In this document: one piece after another, positions 56,806-64,000 of the stretch
Numbering within the stretch: the first letter of the stretch is position 1
Layout: the number at the start of each line of letters is the position of its first letter
From: Corynebacterium guangdongense
GTDB lineage: Bacteria > Actinomycetota > Actinomycetes > Mycobacteriales > Mycobacteriaceae
NCBI RefSeq assembly: GCF_030408915.1
Contig: NZ_CP047654.1
Coordinates: 930,001 to 994,000, forward strand
Direction: 5' to 3'
Length of the DNA stretch: 64,000 bases
Made by a program: the position numbers and the translations under genes
The notes under the pieces: generated by a model
Databases searched by the model: none
What the model was told of the DNA's origin: nothing
What the model saw: only the letters and a program-made list of their open reading frames with translations

Positions 56806-57898
56806 TGTACTGATCGGACAGGTTGGTCGAATCAGTGTGAACTACTGACGTAGCGAAGACCTCTCGTGTGGAATGGAAAGTGCCTTAATCCAAACCACCC
56901 ACACGAAAGGTCTCCTGTGGTCCACCCTAACGCAGCACTGACCCCGAAACACCGTCTCAAGGTCGCCCAACTCGTCGTCGACGACGGCTGGCCCATCGCC
57001 GAAGTCGCCGCGAGGTTCCAGTGCTCCTGGCCGACCGTCAAACGCTGGGCCGAGCGCTACCGGGGCGGCCAGTCCATGCAGGACCGCTCCTCCCGCCCGG
57101 CCACCAGCCCCACCACAACCCCGAAGGCCGTGGCCAAACGCATCGTGTCGCTGCGCCTGCGCAAACGGATCGGACCGGTCCAACTGTCGCTGATGTGCGG
57201 TGTCTCCTCCTCAACGGTGCACCGCATCCTGGCAGCCGGGCGCCTCAACCGGCTGTCCTGCCTGGACCGCGACAGCGGTGAACCCGTCCGCCGCTACGAG
57301 TACCCCCACCCCGGCGATCTCATCCACGTCGACGTCACCAAGTTCGGCCAGATCCCCGACGGCGGGGGCTGGCGCTTCGTCGGGCGCGCCCAAGGCAAGA
57401 AGAACCGGGCCGCCACACCGGGTAAACCCCGAAATCAGCACCACAACCCGAAGCTGGGGCACTGCTTCGTCCACACCGTCATCGATGATCACTCCCGGGT
57501 GGCCTACGCGGAGATCCATGGCGATGAGACGGCCCTGACCGCGGTGGGGGTGCTGGAACGTGCGGTGGCCTGGTTTGGATGGCGTGGGGTGACGGTCAGC
57601 CGGGTGCTCAGCGACAACGGGTCGGCCTATCGATCACATCTGTGGGCACGGACCTGCGCTGATCTTGGAGTGGCACCGAAACGGACCCGGCCGTACCGGC
57701 CGCAGACCAACGGCAAGATCGAGCGCTTCCATCGGACGTTGGCGGACGGGTGGGCCTACGCGACTTGTTATGACTCGGAGGCTGCCCGTCGAGCTGCCCT
57801 ACCGGGCTGGATCCACCACTACAATCATCACCGAGCCCATTCCGCGGTGGGAGGCAAGCCACCGATCACACGGTTAACCAACCTCCCCGATCAGTACA
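56806..57898 (+). mobile_element. IS481-family insertion sequence, 1093 bp, in a CTAG target
   Basis: The ends are inverted repeats: TGTACTGATCGG on the left and CCGATCAGTACA on the right, extending imperfectly inwards (ACAGGTTGGT against GGAGGTTGGT). CTAG flanks both sides (56801-56804 and 57900-57903), the target known for IS481 elements. One transposase gene fills the element. The right CTAG supplies both the transposase stop and, on the other strand, the stop of the DUF4185 gene. Size and ends fit the family; the exact outer base is uncertain by one or two positions. Confidence 0.85.
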
Positions 57899-57903
57899 CC
57901 TAG
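56917..57903 (+). CDS. IS481-family transposase
   Basis: 328 residues from the GTG at 56917, with AAAGGTCTCC upstream. An N-terminal helix-turn-helix pair (RLKVAQLVVDDGWPIAEVAA; SWPTVKRWAERY) precedes the rve integrase core. The DDE residues are in HVDVTKFGQ, SDNGSAY and NGKIERFHRTLADGW. All are intact, so the enzyme may be active. The reading frame runs through the right inverted repeat and ends on the TAG of the target CTAG. Confidence 0.93.
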   Translation: MVHPNAALTPKHRLKVAQLVVDDGWPIAEVAARFQCSWPTVKRWAERYRGGQSMQDRSSRPATSPTTTPKAVAKRIVSLRLRKRIGPVQLSLMCGVSSSTVHRILAAGRLNRLSCLDRDSGEPVRRYEYPHPGDLIHVDVTKFGQIPDGGGWRFVGRAQGKKNRAATPGKPRNQHHNPKLGHCFVHTVIDDHSRVAYAEIHGDETALTAVGVLERAVAWFGWRGVTVSRVLSDNGSAYRSHLWARTCADLGVAPKRTRPYRPQTNGKIERFHRTLADGWAYATCYDSEAARRAALPGWIHHYNHHRAHSAVGGKPPITRLTNLPDQYT

Positions 57904-59258
57904 AGCGCGTCGCCCAGCGGAATCACGGTGAGCGCGGTGACGTCCTCCATGAGCAGTTCCTCGGTCAGGCGCTCCTCGACCCCCGGGTCGACGGTTGTTT
58001 CGCTGGTTTCGATGACGGACTGGTCGCCGAGGCCCGGTTCGGCGGTCATCGGGGTGAACGCCCCCGGCGCGGCGGTGTCGATGCCGAAGAAGGTGTCGAG
58101 TCCCTTCACGTTGAATTGGGTCGACATGTAGCGGCTGTTGTCGGTGGTGTTCCACTGGGAGACGACCAGGTCCAGGTTGTCGATGGTCGAGCCCGGCACG
58201 ATGTAGCCGCCGTAGAGCTGCGTGAAGTTCTCCGGCGACTGCTGTTCACCCCAGCCGCCGAAGCCGGAGACGACCACGTTGGCAGGTGTGATCTGGTCCC
58301 AGTCGCGGGCGATCTCCTTGGAGATGCGCACCTCGATGGCCATGGTCGCCTCGTTGAACATCGCCAGCACCCAGTGGCCGTCGATGTAGCGCAGCGACAT
58401 TTCACCGGCCTCCATGGCGGTGTCGAGGATCGGGGTGGCCTTCGAGCTCCAGGTGTCGGATTCGACGGTGTAGTACTGCCAGGTGTCGCGGTCGCCGAGG
58501 GAGGTGGGCAGCGCTCGGGCCAGGAAGACGGGATCGTCGCGCTGGAAGGAGGTGCTCATGATGTAGACGTAGCCGTCCGGACCCAGCTCCCAGGTGATGA
58601 GCTGGCCCATGCCCTGCAGGTAGCTGGCGGACTTGACGTCGTTGGTGCTCCTCCAGGTGGCGCCCTGATCCGTGGACTTCCAGATCTCCGTGCGCAGGAC
58701 GTTGCCGACGCCCTCGTTCCACATGCCCTGCATGTAGAGGGTGCCGCCCAGGTTGATGATGTCCGAGGGCAGCAGCGTCAGACCCCGGTCATTGTGGCGG
58801 TAGTTGATGAGCTGCTCCACGATCTCGTCGTCGTTGAGCGGGCGCAGGATCTCGATGCGGCCGTCATCGTCGAGGCGGGCGACGACGCCGACCGGGCTGA
58901 GCCACTCACCGGTGAGGTTCTTGCCGCGAAAGGAGTCGCCGAAGATCATGAGGAACTCCTCGCCGGGGCCGACGGAGGCCATGATTCCCAGGTCGCCGGA
59001 GAGGAAACCGACGTGGTCGGAGAGTCCTGGGCCGAGCACGTCACCGATGAGCCTGACCTGCAGGCCCTCGGTCACCGACTCCGCCCACGGGACGTCCGTT
59101 TCCGCCGGGGTGTCCCGGGAGCCGCCGGAGGAACCCGAGGACATGGAGGACATCGACGATCCAGACGAGGAGGACTGGGCCGAGGCGCCCGCCGTGGTGG
59201 CGGCGAGCAGGGTGAGAGCGACGGCGACGGCGGTCAGCCGACGGGTGGACGTGGTCAC
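57900..59258 (-). CDS. Secreted DUF4185 protein, probable endo-D-arabinanase (GH183-like)
   Basis: 452 residues from the GTG at 59258, with GGAAAGG upstream. A signal peptide (LALTLLAATTAGASAQ) and a Ser-rich linker precede the DUF4185 beta-propeller-like domain: IMASVGPGEEFLMIFGDSF, GVVARLDDDGRIEI, GLTLLPSDIINLGGTLYMQG and WKSTDQGATWRST. DUF4185 proteins of mycobacteria have been shown to cut D-arabinan (family GH183), so this one may remodel the cell's own arabinogalactan; that is inference. The TAG stop lies in the CTAG target of the IS element. Confidence 0.85.
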   Translation of the reverse strand: MTTSTRRLTAVAVALTLLAATTAGASAQSSSSGSSMSSMSSGSSGGSRDTPAETDVPWAESVTEGLQVRLIGDVLGPGLSDHVGFLSGDLGIMASVGPGEEFLMIFGDSFRGKNLTGEWLSPVGVVARLDDDGRIEILRPLNDDEIVEQLINYRHNDRGLTLLPSDIINLGGTLYMQGMWNEGVGNVLRTEIWKSTDQGATWRSTNDVKSASYLQGMGQLITWELGPDGYVYIMSTSFQRDDPVFLARALPTSLGDRDTWQYYTVESDTWSSKATPILDTAMEAGEMSLRYIDGHWVLAMFNEATMAIEVRISKEIARDWDQITPANVVVSGFGGWGEQQSPENFTQLYGGYIVPGSTIDNLDLVVSQWNTTDNSRYMSTQFNVKGLDTFFGIDTAAPGAFTPMTAEPGLGDQSVIETSETTVDPGVEERLTEELLMEDVTALTVIPLGDAL

Positions 59259-59522
59259 GAAGGAGCCTTTCCGGAACTGGGCAGGGTGGGGACCGGCCCG
59301 TGACAGGCCCGGCACAACAAACGTTGGGGACGTTATCAGTTTGAGGGCGGTATTGGGGGGTGACTCCGCGTCGCGTCGGCATGCGGGTGCGTCGAAGGCA
59401 GGGGCACCGTCCCGACTGCGGTGAAAAGGGGTCCAGTTCGGCAAATCCAGCGAAAGTGAGATAAATCGCCCGGCGGTTAAATTGGTGTCCCACAACACAT
59501 AAATCTTCCGTAGAGTGGGTTC

Positions 59523-60602
59523 ATGGCTACCAAGAACATCATCAAACATTCGGATCCCGTCCGGCGCGAGGATCTCCGCCACCTGGCCCTGCAGCCGGGG
59601 CCGACGGTCTCGGTGACCCTGCCCACCCACCGGGGTGGCGCCGAGACCCGCTCCGACTCCCAGCGGCTGCGCCCCCTGCTTGACGACGCCCGCCGCCAGC
59701 TCGCCGAACGCTACCCCGACACCGACGCCGACTCCCTGCTGGAGTCGATCGAGTCACGCGTGTCCTCCGACCGTTTCTGGCAGACCCAGTGCGACGGCCT
59801 CGCACTCTTCGCCTACGGCAACGACTCCCGCCGCTACCGCCTGCCGTGCGATTTCACGCCCCAGGTCACCGTCGGCGACCACCCCAACCTGCGCCCCTTC
59901 CTCTCCCTGGTCACCGACGACCTGGAATTCATCATCCTGGCCGTGAGCCGTGACCGGGTGCGCCTGTTCGCGGCCGACCGGGCCACGATCACCGAGCTCC
60001 CGCTCGGCGACATCCCGGAGTCCTCCGAGGACGTCGAGGGCGTGTCGACCCGGGAGCCTTCGCTGCAGCGGAGCGACCTGTCCGGCGGCTACAGCACCGG
60101 GCAGCGCGACGACGTCGTTGTCAACGGCTTTCTGCAGGCCGTGGGCAAGGCGGTGGAAAAGCGCTTCTCCGGTGACGGCCGCCCGGTCATCCTGGCGTCG
60201 GTGGAGGAGTACCAGAGCTCGATTCGCCATCACCTCAGCGCCGTGACGATGCTGGAGGATATGGTCACCGGCAACCCGGACAAGCTCAGTGACGCCAAGC
60301 TCCACGAGGCGGCCTGGCCAATCGCCAAGGCCGAGTCCGGCGCACGCCACGACAAGCTCGTCGACAAGGTCGCCGAATCCCTCGGCACCGGTTTCGCCAC
60401 CACCGACCCGGCGGCGATCAGCGAGAACGCCAGGGTCGGCCGGGTCAAGACGCTGGTGCTGGCGCGCCGGGCGCTCGACGATCAGGCCCGCTCCGCGGAT
60501 CTTGACGCGGCCATCGCCAACACCCTGATCAACCGGGGCGGCATCGACGTCGTCGAGGAGCTGCCCGACGGCGAGCTCGTCGCCGCCCTGTTCCGATACT
60601 AG
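59523..60602 (+). CDS. BaeRF-type (archaeo-eukaryotic release factor-like) protein
   Basis: 359 residues; TAGAGT lies 6 bases before the ATG, so the mRNA is probably leaderless. It resembles the bacterial eRF1-like BaeRF families: PGPTVSVTLPTHRGG at the start, the middle domain FIILAVSRDRVRLFAADR, and the C-terminal KTLVLARRALDDQ and LINRGGIDVVEELPDG. Such proteins are thought to act on stalled or damaged ribosomes or hibernating ones; experimental data are few. SulP follows by 27 bases in the same direction. Confidence 0.85.
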   Translation: MATKNIIKHSDPVRREDLRHLALQPGPTVSVTLPTHRGGAETRSDSQRLRPLLDDARRQLAERYPDTDADSLLESIESRVSSDRFWQTQCDGLALFAYGNDSRRYRLPCDFTPQVTVGDHPNLRPFLSLVTDDLEFIILAVSRDRVRLFAADRATITELPLGDIPESSEDVEGVSTREPSLQRSDLSGGYSTGQRDDVVVNGFLQAVGKAVEKRFSGDGRPVILASVEEYQSSIRHHLSAVTMLEDMVTGNPDKLSDAKLHEAAWPIAKAESGARHDKLVDKVAESLGTGFATTDPAAISENARVGRVKTLVLARRALDDQARSADLDAAIANTLINRGGIDVVEELPDGELVAALFRY

Positions 60603-60629
60603 CCGCCGACCACCGCCACGAGACCGACC

Positions 60630-62381
60630 GTGACTGACCACCGGCCAGCCTGGGAGCGCCACCTCCCGGGCATCGGCGTGCTCCGCCGTTACCGGCGCGG
60701 GTGGATTCGCGGTGACGTCATCGCCGGGGTGACGCTCACCGCCTATCTCATCCCGCAGGCCATGTCCTACGCCGTGATCGCCGGACTGCCGGCGGTGGTG
60801 GGGCTGTGGGCCGCGCTGGCACCGATGCTGATCTACTTCGTCCTGGGCAGCTCGTGGAAACTTTCCGTAGGCCCGGAATCGGCGACCTCGTTGATGAGCG
60901 CTGCCGGCGTCGGCGCGCTGGTCGGGGCGGCCGGCGGCCCCGAACGCTACGCCGAGGTGGCCGCCCTGATGGCGATCGCCGTGGGGATCGTGTGCGTGCT
61001 CGGGTTCTTCGCCCGGCTGGGGTTCCTCTCCTCGCTGCTGTCACGGCCGGTGCTCATCGGCTATCTCATCGGCATCGCCGTCCTCATGATCGTCAGCCAG
61101 CTCGGCCCCGCCACGCGGCTGGAGGTCGAGGGGGAGGGTACCTGGGGCCAGCTGCGCTCCTTCGTCGATCAGATCGACCGGGTCCACGTGCCCTCGCTGC
61201 TTCTCTCCGGGACCGTGCTGGGCCTGCTCCTGCTCATGAAGTGGCTGGCCCCCAAGGCCCCGGGTTCACTGGTCGCGCTGCTGGTGGCCGGGGCGGCGGT
61301 GGCTTTCCTGGGGCTCGAGCGTCTCGGCCTGGAGATGATCGGCGACGTCCCGCGGGGGCTGCCCGAGCCGCGGTTGCCGCGGCTGGGGGATCTGGACGTC
61401 TGGGGGCTGCTGCCCTACGCCGTGGGCATCGCGATCGTGGGATTCTCCGGCAACATCCTCGCCGGCCGGGCCTTCGCCACCGGCCGATCCGGAGAGGTCA
61501 TCGACGCCAACCAGGAGCTGCTGGCCCTTGGTGCCGCCAACGTGGCCAACGGCTTCCTCCAGGGCTTTCCCGTCTCCAGCAGCCGATCGCGCACGGTCAT
61601 CGCGGACGCCGCCGGCTCCCGGACCCAGGTGCATTCCCTGGTCGTCATCGTCCTGGTGGTGCTCGTGCTTCTGTTCGCCGGGCCCGTCCTGGAGTTCCTG
61701 CCCATGGCCGCCCTCAGCGCGCTGGTGATCTACGCCGCCACCCAGCTCATCGACGTCGCGGAAATCCTCCGCATTGCCCGGTATCGGCGCAGCGAGATCC
61801 TCATCACCTCGGCCACGGCCGTGGCGGTGGCCGCCCTCGGGGTGCTGCCGGGAATCGGCGTCGCGGTGGCGCTGTCGATTCTTGATCTCCTGCGCCGGAT
61901 CACCCGCCCGAATGCCGGGGTCCTGGGCTATGTGGACGATATCCCCGGCATGCACAGCCTGGACGACTATCCCGACGCCACCCTGGTCCAGGGGCTGGTC
62001 GTCTTCCGTTTCGATTCGCCCGTGTTCTTCGCCAACGCCGACAGCTTCGTCAGCCGGGCGCTCGAGGCGGTCGAGGACAGCGATCAACCGGTGGAATGGT
62101 TCCTGCTCAACTCCGAGGCCAACACGGACTTTGACCTGACGGCGGTGGACGCCGCCGAGGAGCTGCGGGCCAGGCTCGAGGAACGGGGTATCCGTTTCGC
62201 GATGGCCCGGGTCAAGCAGGCGTCGCTGCGCCAGCTCAGCCCGGCGGGCTTCGTCGACCGGGTCGGCGAGGAGAATATTTTCCCGACGCTGCCGGCGGCG
62301 GTGCGGGAGTACGCGCGGCGCTACCGGGAGGTCCACGGTCACCTGCCCGAGGGGGTGCCGGCCTCGGTCCTGGAGAGTTGA
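60630..62381 (+). CDS. SulP-family anion transporter with STAS domain
   Basis: 583 residues from the GTG at 60630. The SLC26/SulP fold is complete: GDVIAGVTLTAYLIPQAMSYA, GLWAALAPMLIYFVLGSS, VSSSRSRTVIADAAGSRTQ with the conserved region of anion binding, and AATQLIDVAEI. The C-terminal 130 residues are a cytoplasmic STAS domain (DATLVQGLVVFRFDSPVFF; WFLLNSEANTDFDLTAVDA). Substrate may be sulfate or bicarbonate. It probably shares a transcript with the BaeRF gene. Confidence 0.92.
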   Translation: MTDHRPAWERHLPGIGVLRRYRRGWIRGDVIAGVTLTAYLIPQAMSYAVIAGLPAVVGLWAALAPMLIYFVLGSSWKLSVGPESATSLMSAAGVGALVGAAGGPERYAEVAALMAIAVGIVCVLGFFARLGFLSSLLSRPVLIGYLIGIAVLMIVSQLGPATRLEVEGEGTWGQLRSFVDQIDRVHVPSLLLSGTVLGLLLLMKWLAPKAPGSLVALLVAGAAVAFLGLERLGLEMIGDVPRGLPEPRLPRLGDLDVWGLLPYAVGIAIVGFSGNILAGRAFATGRSGEVIDANQELLALGAANVANGFLQGFPVSSSRSRTVIADAAGSRTQVHSLVVIVLVVLVLLFAGPVLEFLPMAALSALVIYAATQLIDVAEILRIARYRRSEILITSATAVAVAALGVLPGIGVAVALSILDLLRRITRPNAGVLGYVDDIPGMHSLDDYPDATLVQGLVVFRFDSPVFFANADSFVSRALEAVEDSDQPVEWFLLNSEANTDFDLTAVDAAEELRARLEERGIRFAMARVKQASLRQLSPAGFVDRVGEENIFPTLPAAVREYARRYREVHGHLPEGVPASVLES

Positions 62382-62437
62382 GCCCGCCGGCCGGTGACGG
62401 CGCCGAGGGCTGGGCCGCTCCGCCGTCGGAGGGTCGG

Positions 62438-62466
62438 TTGACGGGAATTGATCACATTCCTAACCT
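62438..62466 (+). promoter_or_regulatory. Promoter of the DedA-like gene
   Basis: TTGACG (62438-62443), 17 bases, TAACCT (62461-62466). It is the best -35/-10 pair of the right arm and would give a leader of about 50 bases before the ATG at 62524. Confidence 0.55.
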
Positions 62467-62523
62467 CGCGGGGACGGGGCTGGATAAGGTGTTCCTGAAC
62501 GGCACGGAAGGCGGTGGGCGTCC

Positions 62524-63042
62524 ATGGAGGAGTTCCTGGCCGGATACCCGTTCTGGGCGGTCTGGCTGTTCCTCTACCTCGGCGCCACCCTCCGCGGGCA
62601 GGCCACCTACTGGCTAGGGCGGGCGACGATGTCGGGCGCTATGCGCACGGATCGGGGGCCCGGATGGTGGCGACGCACACGTGTGCGCCTGGCCGGGATC
62701 GAGGCGGGCCCGGGGCACCGGGTCCTCCGGCAGGCCGGCCTGTTCGCCATCCCGCTGGCCTACCTCACCGTCGGAATGCAGTCCGCCATCATCTTCGCCT
62801 CCGGCCTGATCACGACGCCTTGGCCGCATTTCTCGCTGGCCCAGATTCCGGGGGCGATGGCCTGGGCGACGATCTACGGCACGATCGGCTTCGCGGCGTG
62901 GACTGCCGTGATCCGAGCACTGGCGGGGGACTGGCGCGTCATGATCGGGGTGCTCGCCTTCGCCGGGGTGGCCGGGCTCGTCTGGCGACGGGTCCGCGCC
63001 CGGTCGCGGGAGGTCCTCGTTGAGGAGGGTGGCCGGGCGTAG
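62524..63042 (+). CDS. DedA/VTT-like small membrane protein
   Basis: 172 residues with four membrane segments: PFWAVWLFLYLGATLRGQ, a reentrant-like stretch QAGLFAIPLAYLTVGMQS, AMAWATIYGTIGFAAW, and VMIGVLAFAGVAGLVW. The middle motif (LRQAGLFAIPLAYLTVGMQSAIIFASG) resembles the DedA/SNARE-associated (VTT) family, although it is shorter. DedA proteins move undecaprenyl phosphate or phospholipids across the membrane. The match is moderate. Its stop is four bases from the stop of the convergent deaminase gene. Confidence 0.7.
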   Translation: MEEFLAGYPFWAVWLFLYLGATLRGQATYWLGRATMSGAMRTDRGPGWWRRTRVRLAGIEAGPGHRVLRQAGLFAIPLAYLTVGMQSAIIFASGLITTPWPHFSLAQIPGAMAWATIYGTIGFAAWTAVIRALAGDWRVMIGVLAFAGVAGLVWRRVRARSREVLVEEGGRA

Positions 63043-63045
63043 CGG

Positions 63046-63528
63046 CTACTGTGCGCCGTGGAAACGGCGGTGGAGTTCGCGTACCTCGCCGGAGAGTTCC
63101 GGGTCGGGGCCGTCGACCTGGACGTTGGGGATCACCAGGGGGATGGGCAGCGACGCCACGGGGCCGGGGCGCAGGTTGAACTCCGCGCGCCAACGGGCGA
63201 GCTCAATGGAGGAGGAGGCGTAGACGATGCGTCCGAGCCCGGCCCAGCCGTGCGCCGCGGCGCACATCGGGCAGTGCTCGCCGGAGGTGTAGACGGTGTG
63301 GGCGCCGCGCTGATCGGCGGGAATGTTTTCGATGGCCCATTCGGCGATGGCGTATTCCGGGTGACGCAGGGCGTCGCCCCCGCCGACGTGGTTGTGGTCC
63401 TCGAAAAGAACCTCCCCGGCCGGGCTGACCAGGACGGAACCGAAGGGTTCGTCACCCGCCTCGAGACCCTGGCGGGCAAGTTCCACTGCGCGGATGAGGA
63501 AGGGGCGATCGGTCTCAGTGATGCTCAT
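63046..63528 (-). CDS. Nucleoside/cytidine deaminase-like enzyme
   Basis: 160 residues, start at the ATG 63528. It shows the zinc site of the cytidine-deaminase fold: HPEYAIAEW (His ligand and catalytic Glu) and SGEHCPMCAAAHG (two Cys ligands), with LARQGLEAGDEPFGSVLV at the start as in guanine/tRNA-adenosine deaminase-like proteins. His replaces the usual Pro in the PCxxC motif (HCPMC), a change also seen in other members. Substrate unknown. Confidence 0.85.
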   Translation of the reverse strand: MSITETDRPFLIRAVELARQGLEAGDEPFGSVLVSPAGEVLFEDHNHVGGGDALRHPEYAIAEWAIENIPADQRGAHTVYTSGEHCPMCAAAHGWAGLGRIVYASSSIELARWRAEFNLRPGPVASLPIPLVIPNVQVDGPDPELSGEVRELHRRFHGAQ

Positions 63529-63546
63529 GCCGAAGAGGATAGCGCC

Positions 63547-64000
63547 CTACGCGGATTGCTGCGGGTATCGGACGAGCCGGTCCTCGCCGATGACGGCGCC
63601 CTCGGTCAGGGTGGCGTCGCTGAGCGTGCCCGGGCCCATGATGTGCCGAACGTGGTCACCGGCGGCCAGGAGGTGGTCGGCGATAATACGTCGGTGACAG
63701 CGCCACCACACGGCCTCGGAACACATCACCGTGGTGGGCTGCGCGGCGGCGTCTTCGCGCAGCTGGGCAATGGCGGCGGCGAACTCCCCGCCGAGCGCGT
63801 GGTCCGCGTAGTTGTGGAAGCTGCGGTTGCGCCAGTTCCCGTTGACCTCGAAGGGCACGGTCGTCGACACCGGGCGGCGACCGGTCAGGCCCTCGGATCG
63901 GCGGTAGGAAATGCCGGCGTCGGGGAGTGCGGCGGCGAGGGAGTCGTCGTTGAAGTGCGGGTACTTCCGGGAGCCGGGGAGCTTGCGCACGTCGACGAGG
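63547..64000 (-). CDS. DUF488 family protein, 5' end off window
   Basis: The frame is open to the right edge; the visible start is LVDVRKLPGSRKYPHFN, typical of the DUF488 N-terminus (DVRxxP), so a few residues are missing. Later blocks: GISYRRSEGLTGRRP, NRSFHNYADHALGGEF and VMCSEAVWWRCHRRIIADH with the conserved cysteines. DUF488 proteins may act in phosphate or nucleic acid metabolism; no function is established. It lies 18 bases upstream of the deaminase gene, with the same direction. Confidence 0.85.
   Translation of the reverse strand, partial: LVDVRKLPGSRKYPHFNDDSLAAALPDAGISYRRSEGLTGRRPVSTTVPFEVNGNWRNRSFHNYADHALGGEFAAAIAQLREDAAAQPTTVMCSEAVWWRCHRRIIADHLLAAGDHVRHIMGPGTLSDATLTEGAVIGEDRLVRYPQQSA

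Overview
The window is high-GC actinobacterial chromosome, most probably from a Corynebacterium. Supporting signs are a mycothiol S-conjugate amidase (Mca), a DUF501-Ppx pair beside eno, LGFP and DUF4307 proteins, a DUF4185 secreted protein of the arabinogalactan world, and a gene order that closely follows two blocks of the Mycobacterium tuberculosis map as I remember it (Rv1019-Rv1026 and Rv1080c-Rv1112). Many genes appear to be leaderless: a TANNNT-type -10 box lies 6-8 bases (10 in one case) before the ATG or GTG, and I used this to choose starts.

Layout. 1-3.4 kb: end of a multicopper oxidase and a convergent three-gene sugar-type ABC operon. 3.6-14.0 kb: tRNA-Gln, then TetR, mfd, mazG, a lytic transglycosylase-like gene, eno, an FtsB-like gene, DUF501, ppx and a tRNA with a UAA (Leu) anticodon. 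14.2-18.4 kb: Bax-inhibitor-like membrane protein, lipoprotein, greA, DUF4307, mca and a small membrane protein. 18.4-19.8 kb: DAHP synthase preceded by a ribosome-type attenuator with a Phe/Tyr leader peptide. 19.8-25.5 kb: Z-prenyl diphosphate synthase, a betaine-type transporter broken by an amber codon, a flavodoxin-like protein, coaA and glyA. 25.6-32.1 kb: a frameshifted tocopherol-cyclase-like gene, an ABC-F ATPase, a TetR/GH13 pair sharing a large palindrome, DUF5997, a LysR-type effector-domain protein and an LGFP lipoprotein. 32.1-46.2 kb: phoH, two tandem paralogues, fumC, glpX, DUF4245, xseB-xseA, ispH, DUF6542, a decayed reading frame, an AI-2E family permease and ychF.

46.3-64 kb is more accessory: YtoQ, a 2H RNA ligase and its decayed partial copy flanking a frameshifted gamma-glutamyltransferase, then the most interesting unit. 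That unit is three overlapping genes: a membrane MASE1-PAS-GGDEF-EAL protein, a processive family-2 glycosyltransferase and a 66-residue membrane protein. It looks like a compact c-di-GMP-linked exopolysaccharide module. It is followed by a metallo-beta-lactamase-fold hydrolase, a membrane protein, an IS481-family element inserted in a CTAG that is also the stop codon of a secreted DUF4185 protein, a BaeRF-type protein, a SulP transporter, a DedA-like protein, a deaminase and a DUF488 protein running off the right edge.

Four genes are broken (betaine transporter, tocopherol-cyclase-like, ggt, and the 43-kb remnant). At least two breaks sit in G runs, so sequencing or assembly error must be excluded before they are called pseudogenes.
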